Shown piece by piece: positions 59,695 to 64,000 of a DNA stretch of 64,000 nt. The notes beneath the pieces are model-generated. The model had not been told where the DNA came from. It worked only from the letters and a program-made list of their open reading frames with translations, and ran no database searches. Position 1 is the first letter of the stretch; every line of letters starts with the position of its first letter. This DNA comes from Rubinisphaera margarita (GTDB lineage: Bacteria > Planctomycetota > Planctomycetia > Planctomycetales > Planctomycetaceae): contig NZ_JAKFGB010000021.1 of assembly GCF_022267515.1 (NCBI RefSeq), forward strand, positions 186,001 through 250,000. Reading direction: 5' to 3'. A program made the translations under genes and the position numbers.

Positions 59695-60864
59695 ATGTTT
59701 CGGAAACGAGCTCTTCCCTGGGAATATGGCGTCCGCAATCTGCTGCGGCGGCCAACGCGAACCCTGCTGACGCTGGGAGCATTGTCGACGGTAATTCTGC
59801 TGATCTTCGTGGTCGTTGGATTCATCCGTGGACTGGAACGCTCGCTGGCCGTGAGCGGCGATCCCTCCGTGGTGCTCGTCTATTCGCTGGGAGCTGAAGA
59901 GAACATCGAGAACTCCGCCGTGCCCGCAAGAACGCCTTCGCTTCTCAAAGCGAGTCTGGACGGAATTCAGCAGCGGTCGGGTGTCGACTACATCTCGCCG
60001 GAGCTCTATCTCGGAACCCGAGTGCAGACGGCGACCAGCGAGAGAACCGGTCTCGGTTTAATTCGCGGCGTCACCCACACCGCTCCACTGGTTCGCCGGA
60101 ATGTTCAACTTGTCGAAGGAAGCTGGCCCGGACCAGGAGAAGTGCTTGTCGGGAAGCTCGTTGCGGCCAAGCTCGGCTGCTCGCCGGAAGATCTGGCGAT
60201 TGGTCAGCAGATCACGATCGAGAAGAAATCGTGGACAATCAGCGGTCGCTTTTCCGCTGGGGGGGCGGCTTATGAATCAGAGATCTGGTGTCGTCTCCCC
60301 GATTTTCAACAGGTGTTGAAGCGACAGGATCTCAGCGTCGTCGCAATCGCACTGACGCCTGAGTCGTCAGCCGCGACCGTCTCGCTGTTCTGCAAAGAAC
60401 GAACCGATCTCGAGCTGCAGGCCGTCGGCGAAGTTGAGTACTACGCCTCGTTACAGCAGCACTACAAGCCGATGCGAATTCTCGCCTGGTTGGTGGTGCT
60501 GCTCGTTTCCGGTGCCGGCGTCTTTGCCGGACTCAACATGATGTACGGAGCCATTGCCGGAAGAATCCGGGAGATCGCCACACTCCAGGCGGTCGGATAT
60601 CGTCGCCGTGCCATTCTGGTCAGCATTCTGCAGGAAGGAGCGCTAATGGCGGCAGCCGGTTCGCTTCTGGCAGCTGCGATCGCGTTGCTCTTTCTGAATG
60701 GGCTGGCAGTCCGTTTTACGATGGGAGCATTCGCGTTGCGGGTCGACGGCATCTGTCTCCTTGTCGGCTGCGGAGTGGGACTGCTTCTTGGAGTTCTGGG
60801 CGCGTTACCTCCCGCCATCAAGGCGTTGCGATTGCCCGTCGCAGAAAGTCTCAAAGCCATTTGA
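59695..60864 (+). CDS. MacB/FtsX-type ABC permease (first of the right-hand set)
   Basis: 389 residues; a GTG at 59692 directly before the ATG is an alternative. One helix near ~22-44 (TLLTLGALSTVILLIFVVVGF), a periplasmic domain, then three C-terminal helices (LAWLVVLLVSGAGVFAGL; LLAAAIALLFLNGL; LLVGCGVGLLLGVLGA). GRIREIATLQAVGYRRRAI is the coupling region. It has few cysteines, unlike the permease at 48268. It shares this locus with an adaptor, an ATPase and a second permease (63843), so it may be half of a heterodimeric membrane part. Confidence 0.88.
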   Translation: MFRKRALPWEYGVRNLLRRPTRTLLTLGALSTVILLIFVVVGFIRGLERSLAVSGDPSVVLVYSLGAEENIENSAVPARTPSLLKASLDGIQQRSGVDYISPELYLGTRVQTATSERTGLGLIRGVTHTAPLVRRNVQLVEGSWPGPGEVLVGKLVAAKLGCSPEDLAIGQQITIEKKSWTISGRFSAGGAAYESEIWCRLPDFQQVLKRQDLSVVAIALTPESSAATVSLFCKERTDLELQAVGEVEYYASLQQHYKPMRILAWLVVLLVSGAGVFAGLNMMYGAIAGRIREIATLQAVGYRRRAILVSILQEGALMAAAGSLLAAAIALLFLNGLAVRFTMGAFALRVDGICLLVGCGVGLLLGVLGALPPAIKALRLPVAESLKAI

Positions 60865-60926
60865 ACGTAACGTTGTACTTACGATCTCCGCAGGGAGATC
60901 TCTCAAGAAGGATTGAAAGGAAGACC

Positions 60927-61445
60927 ATGAAAAAGGAATTGTTCGCTCTGTTCGGTGTTGCTGCTCTGTCAGCTCTGCTGCTCGTTGGCTGTGCTGATCA
61001 ACAGGCGGCTCCGAGTGCATCAACGGGGATCCCCGATACGCCCTACCTGACCAATACGGAACCAGTTGGAGCCTTGCCCGTCGGCGAAGCTCGTGAGGCG
61101 AGTGGAGACAAGGAAGAAGTCGTTTTAATGGGACGGATCGGCGGATCGGCCAAGCCGTTCATCGACGGCCTCGCCGCGTTCACGATTGTCGACCCGAAAG
61201 TGCCTTATTGTGCTGATGAGGAAGGCTGTCCCACACCCTGGGATTACTGCTGCGAGCAGAATCAGGTGAAGACCAACATCGCGACGGTGAAGGTCGTTAA
61301 CGAGCAGGGACAACCGGTTTCTCAAGACGCCCGGGAACTACTCGGCGTCAAGGAACTCAACATGGTGGTCGTGAAAGGGACAGCTCAGCGCGACGGCGAT
61401 GGGAACCTGTCCGTTCTTGCCGACCAGATTTACGTCAAGGAGTAA
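60927..61445 (+). CDS. Lipoprotein with OB-fold-like domain and cysteine pairs
   Basis: 172 residues from the ATG at 60927 after GGAAG; an overlapping TTG start is unlikely. LSALLLVGC is a lipobox. Residues ~65-170 (VVLMGRIGGSAKPFIDG; AAFTIVDP; LNMVVVKGTAQRDGDG; LSVLADQIYV) read as a small OB-fold-like barrel. The loop between has CADEEGCPTPWDYCCE, four cysteines that may bind a metal. I do not recognise the family by name. It sits between the permease and the adaptor genes, so it is probably an accessory part of the exporter. Confidence 0.7.
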   Translation: MKKELFALFGVAALSALLLVGCADQQAAPSASTGIPDTPYLTNTEPVGALPVGEAREASGDKEEVVLMGRIGGSAKPFIDGLAAFTIVDPKVPYCADEEGCPTPWDYCCEQNQVKTNIATVKVVNEQGQPVSQDARELLGVKELNMVVVKGTAQRDGDGNLSVLADQIYVKE

Positions 61446-61516
61446 ATGAACTTCGGTTGAGGAAGTCGCCCGGATCAGCGGGCGGCTTCTCCTTCCCTAC
61501 TCGTTGGAATTCAATC

Positions 61517-63079
61517 ATGACATCCGCAACCCGACCTCAACTTGATCTTCGTGAGCTTGCGATCGATCGCCCCAGTAAGGCGACGACAGAGCCGAAGGTG
61601 CGGCGGAAGCCGCTGCTGACACGGTATCTGATTCCCGGCGGCATCGTCCTGGGATTCCTCGGATTGCTCGCCGCTGCGGTCAGCGATCAACTGCTGCCCC
61701 GCCACGAAGTCTCGGTGGTGCCGGTTCTTGTCCGTCGCGCGGAGATTCAGCAACAGGGTACGCCGCTGTTTCAGGCCGCAGGCTGGGTGGAACCCCGTCC
61801 GACGCCGATCAGCGTTGCCGCGTTGACCGAAGGCGTGGTTGAGGAACTACTGGTGGTGGAAGGTCAGCCCGTCGAGATAGACGAACCGGTGGCTCGCCTG
61901 ATCAATATCGATGCCCGACTTGCGTTGCGACAGGCACAGAACACCCTGCAACTTCGTAAGGCGGAACTGGAGAGTGCGAAGGCGGAAGTCGATGCCGCTG
62001 AACTGCGTGTGGAATTTCCCGTGCATCTTCAAGCGACTCTGGCCGACGCCGAGTCGTCACTGGCCCAGGCAAGGACCAATCTGGCGAGGCTGCCTCATCT
62101 AATCAAGGCTGCCGAAGCGCGGGCAGTGTATGCGGAACAGAATTACGAAGGCAAACAGGCCGCTGAAGGCGCTATCGCCGGCCGGCTGATTCAACAGGCG
62201 TTGTCAGAATTCACCGACGCCGAGGCTCAGCTCACCGAGTTGCGGGAGCGGAAGCCGTATCTGGAAAAAGAAGTGTCGACCCTCGAGGAGAAGGTGACTG
62301 CGTTCAACTCGCAATTGGAACTCCTGATTGAAGAATCACGACAGTTGAAGGACGCACATGCAAAGCGGCAGGTTGCTGAAAGTCGCGTGGCGGAAGCTGA
62401 GCTGGCGGTCGAAATGGCCCAGTTGAATGTTGACCGAACCATCGTGCGGGCTCCGATCGCGGGCCGCGTGCTCACTCTCGTGACGAGTCCGGGCTCGCGC
62501 GTGATGGGCCTGGAGTCCTCTGGAGCCTTGAGTTCAAGCACGGTCGTCACGATGTACGATCCAGCACGGCTGCAGGTGCGCGCCGATGTGCGACTCGAAG
62601 ATGTCCCTCTGGTGCAGCCGGGGCAGCCGGTTGAAATCGAAACGGCATCCTCTTCAGAGCCAATCAAAGGCCGCGTGCTGCTGCCGACATCCACCGCAAA
62701 CATCCAGAAGAACACACTGGAAGTGAAGGTTGAAGTCGAAGATCCCCCCGCGACCATTCGTCCGGAGATGCTGGTCACCGCCACGTTTCTGGCGCCGCCG
62801 ACCCCGGAGTCTCAGCTCGACGAAGTTCAGGAAGCCGAGCGGCTGTTAATTCCGCGAGATCTGGTCACGACGGCCGAACAGGGAACTTCAGTCTGGATCG
62901 TCACGGCGGAGGGAACGGCAGTGCTGCAGCCCGTCACGCTCGGTAAAGCCGGCACGGAAGAACTGGTGGAAGTTGCTTCCGGACTGGATCCCACGTCAAA
63001 AGTCATCGCGACCGGACGGCAGGGGCTCGAAGCGGGCACTGCCGTTGAGATCATCGGTGAAGCCTCCTCGGGAAACTGA
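61517..63079 (+). CDS. HlyD/MacA-type periplasmic adaptor (membrane fusion protein)
   Basis: 520 residues from the ATG at 61517. One membrane helix lies at ~40-60 (GGIVLGFLGLLAAAVSD), followed by a biotinyl-lipoyl-like half domain (GVVEELLVVEGQPVE), a long alpha-helical hairpin (~115-300; LRQAQNTLQLRKAELESAKA, heptad-like), and the second lipoyl half (DRTIVRAPIAGRVL). The beta-barrel and membrane-proximal parts follow (IKGRVLLPTSTANIQKNTL). It bridges the ABC pump to an outer-membrane channel or delivers periplasmic substrates. The hairpin is long, about 180 residues. Confidence 0.92.
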   Translation: MTSATRPQLDLRELAIDRPSKATTEPKVRRKPLLTRYLIPGGIVLGFLGLLAAAVSDQLLPRHEVSVVPVLVRRAEIQQQGTPLFQAAGWVEPRPTPISVAALTEGVVEELLVVEGQPVEIDEPVARLINIDARLALRQAQNTLQLRKAELESAKAEVDAAELRVEFPVHLQATLADAESSLAQARTNLARLPHLIKAAEARAVYAEQNYEGKQAAEGAIAGRLIQQALSEFTDAEAQLTELRERKPYLEKEVSTLEEKVTAFNSQLELLIEESRQLKDAHAKRQVAESRVAEAELAVEMAQLNVDRTIVRAPIAGRVLTLVTSPGSRVMGLESSGALSSSTVVTMYDPARLQVRADVRLEDVPLVQPGQPVEIETASSSEPIKGRVLLPTSTANIQKNTLEVKVEVEDPPATIRPEMLVTATFLAPPTPESQLDEVQEAERLLIPRDLVTTAEQGTSVWIVTAEGTAVLQPVTLGKAGTEELVEVASGLDPTSKVIATGRQGLEAGTAVEIIGEASSGN

Positions 63080-63114
63080 GTCCGGGGCAGGAAACGCACA
63101 TCAGGAGCAAACAA

Positions 63115-63843
63115 ATGGCACTTGTGGAAATCCGAAATCTGTCGAAGTCGTTCAGCAAAGGGGATGAAGTCATCTCGCCGCTCATCGAGGTCGATCTCGA
63201 CATCCAGCAGGGCGACTTTGTCTCGCTGATGGGCCCCAGCGGGACTGGAAAAAGTACGCTGCTCAATCTGATCAGCGGTATCGACCAACCGGACGAGGGG
63301 ACGATCACCGTTGATGGCGTGGAAGTGACGAAGCTGTCCCGCAGCAAACTCGCCGACTGGCGTGCCGCCAACCTCGGTTACATCTTTCAGACGCACAACC
63401 TGATTCCGGTGTTAACCGCTTATGAAAACGTCGAGCTGCCGATTCTGTTACTGCCGTTGACTGCAGCCGAGCGGCGCCGCCGGGTTGAAATCGCCCTCGA
63501 AGCCGTCGGACTGAGCGATCGGGCCGATCACTACCCGCGGCAGATGTCCGGGGGGCAGGAACAGCGCGTTGGTATTGCCCGAGCCATCGTGGCTCATCCC
63601 AAAGTTGTGGTGGCCGATGAACCAACCGGAAGTCTGGACACGAAGACCAGCGATCAGATTCAGACTCTACTGCAGCGACTGAACGAAGAACTTGATATCA
63701 CGCTCGTGATGGTGACGCACGACAGTGAGGCCGCGACGATTGCTTCGAGACAGATGATTCTCGATGAGGGAAAGATTGTCGAGATCACGCATTCGAATGG
63801 AACCAATCCCGGGCAGCCGGCCCAACTGGTGAGGGGGGAGTGA
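63115..63843 (+). CDS. ABC transporter ATP-binding protein (MacB/LolD type)
   Basis: 242 residues. Walker A GPSGTGKST, Q-loop FQTHNLIPVLTA, signature MSGGQEQRV, Walker B VVVADEPTG and H-loop VTHD are all present. It starts 35 bases after the adaptor gene and overlaps the next permease by one base (TGATG at 63841-63845), so it is translated with it. It should energise both permeases of the locus. It is related to, but not a close copy of, the ATPase at 49534. Confidence 0.94.
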   Translation: MALVEIRNLSKSFSKGDEVISPLIEVDLDIQQGDFVSLMGPSGTGKSTLLNLISGIDQPDEGTITVDGVEVTKLSRSKLADWRAANLGYIFQTHNLIPVLTAYENVELPILLLPLTAAERRRRVEIALEAVGLSDRADHYPRQMSGGQEQRVGIARAIVAHPKVVVADEPTGSLDTKTSDQIQTLLQRLNEELDITLVMVTHDSEAATIASRQMILDEGKIVEITHSNGTNPGQPAQLVRGE

Positions 63844-64000
63844 TGTTTCGTCTGAGCTCGTATGTGATAAAAGGGATCTGGCGGCATCGGGCGCGGACCA
63901 TGCTGACCGTCAGCGGGGCAGCCGTCGCCATGTTCGTCTTCTGCTTCGTAGGGTCGGTGCAGGAAGGGCTGGAGCGGTTGACCTCTGATGAAGATGCGCA
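63843..64000 (+). CDS. MacB/FtsX-type ABC permease, N-terminal fragment (window edge)
   Basis: Starts at ATG 63843, overlapping the ATPase stop, and is open to the window end (52 codons). WRHRARTMLTVSGAAVAMFVFCFVGSV is the basic-then-hydrophobic first helix of FtsX-like permeases, followed by the start of the periplasmic domain. It is the second permease of this locus. Confidence 0.85.
   Translation, partial: MFRLSSYVIKGIWRHRARTMLTVSGAAVAMFVFCFVGSVQEGLERLTSDEDA

Overview
The window reads as chromosome of a planctomycete (order Planctomycetales; genus not resolvable). Supporting signs are giant secreted proteins with an N-terminal LEPR-XLL tag, a DUF1592-type cytochrome protein paired with a DUF1552 protein, a DUF1559 pilin-like protein, an ECF-sigma/FecR-LamG pair, a Ser/Thr kinase fused to extracytoplasmic domains, and a sulfatase. 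No rRNA, tRNA, CRISPR array, phage module or insertion sequence was recognised. Most genes are single or in short operons; many products carry export signals.

Layout. 0-8.6 kb: the N-terminal part of a radical SAM protein that runs off the left edge (minus strand), a gene-poor stretch, then a 2335-residue secreted protein with a metzincin-like protease domain, an ELWxxDGT repeat array, cadherin-like repeats and FG-GAP repeats. 8.7-13.3 kb: a minus-strand operon of ECF sigma factor, FecR-LamG membrane protein and phosphodiester glycosidase, with a paralogous glycosidase diverging from it. 13.4-19 kb: a PyrD-type dihydroorotate dehydrogenase, then a minus-strand pair of hybrid histidine kinase and response regulator-ATPase. 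19.6-28.5 kb: DUF1592, DUF1552 and an unrecognised exported protein in an operon, a stranded sulfatase C-terminus, an intact sulfatase-esterase fusion, and a convergent MFS transporter. 29.6-34.9 kb: a second LEPR-XLL giant that shares cadherin-like repeats, FG-GAP module and C-terminal tail with the first, closed by strong hairpins. 35.2-38.9 kb: a sigma-like protein and a kinase-LamG-FGE fusion. 39.1-43.4 kb: a compact three-gene cassette (SbnA-like PLP synthase, FAD/NAD(P)-binding protein, type III PLP decarboxylase) that looks like a small-molecule pathway.

43.6-50.2 kb: a Cys/His-rich exported protein, a pilin-like DUF1559 protein, a lipoprotein, a His-rich beta-propeller, a Tat-exported protein with a CxCxxC tail and a MacB/FtsX-type ABC pair with extra cysteines. 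This suggests metal or thiol handling in the periplasm. 50.3-53.7 kb: an enolase-superfamily enzyme coupled to a membrane-anchored CocE/S15 hydrolase, which overlaps tail to tail a sterol-desaturase/GH3 fusion on the other strand. 56.5-58.7 kb: DUF488, endonuclease/phosphatase-like and isochorismatase-like genes. 58.7-64 kb: a second exported Cys-rich protein, an HMA-like CGGC protein, a lipoprotein and a tripartite MacAB-type system (permease, adaptor, ATPase, second permease) that runs off the right edge.

The strongest candidates for undescribed biology are the PLP-FAD-PLP cassette, the two Cys-rich protein plus ABC-exporter loci, the sterol-desaturase/GH3 fusion, and the N- and C-terminal tags shared by the two giant proteins. 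All functional statements come from reading motifs and gene order; no database search was possible.
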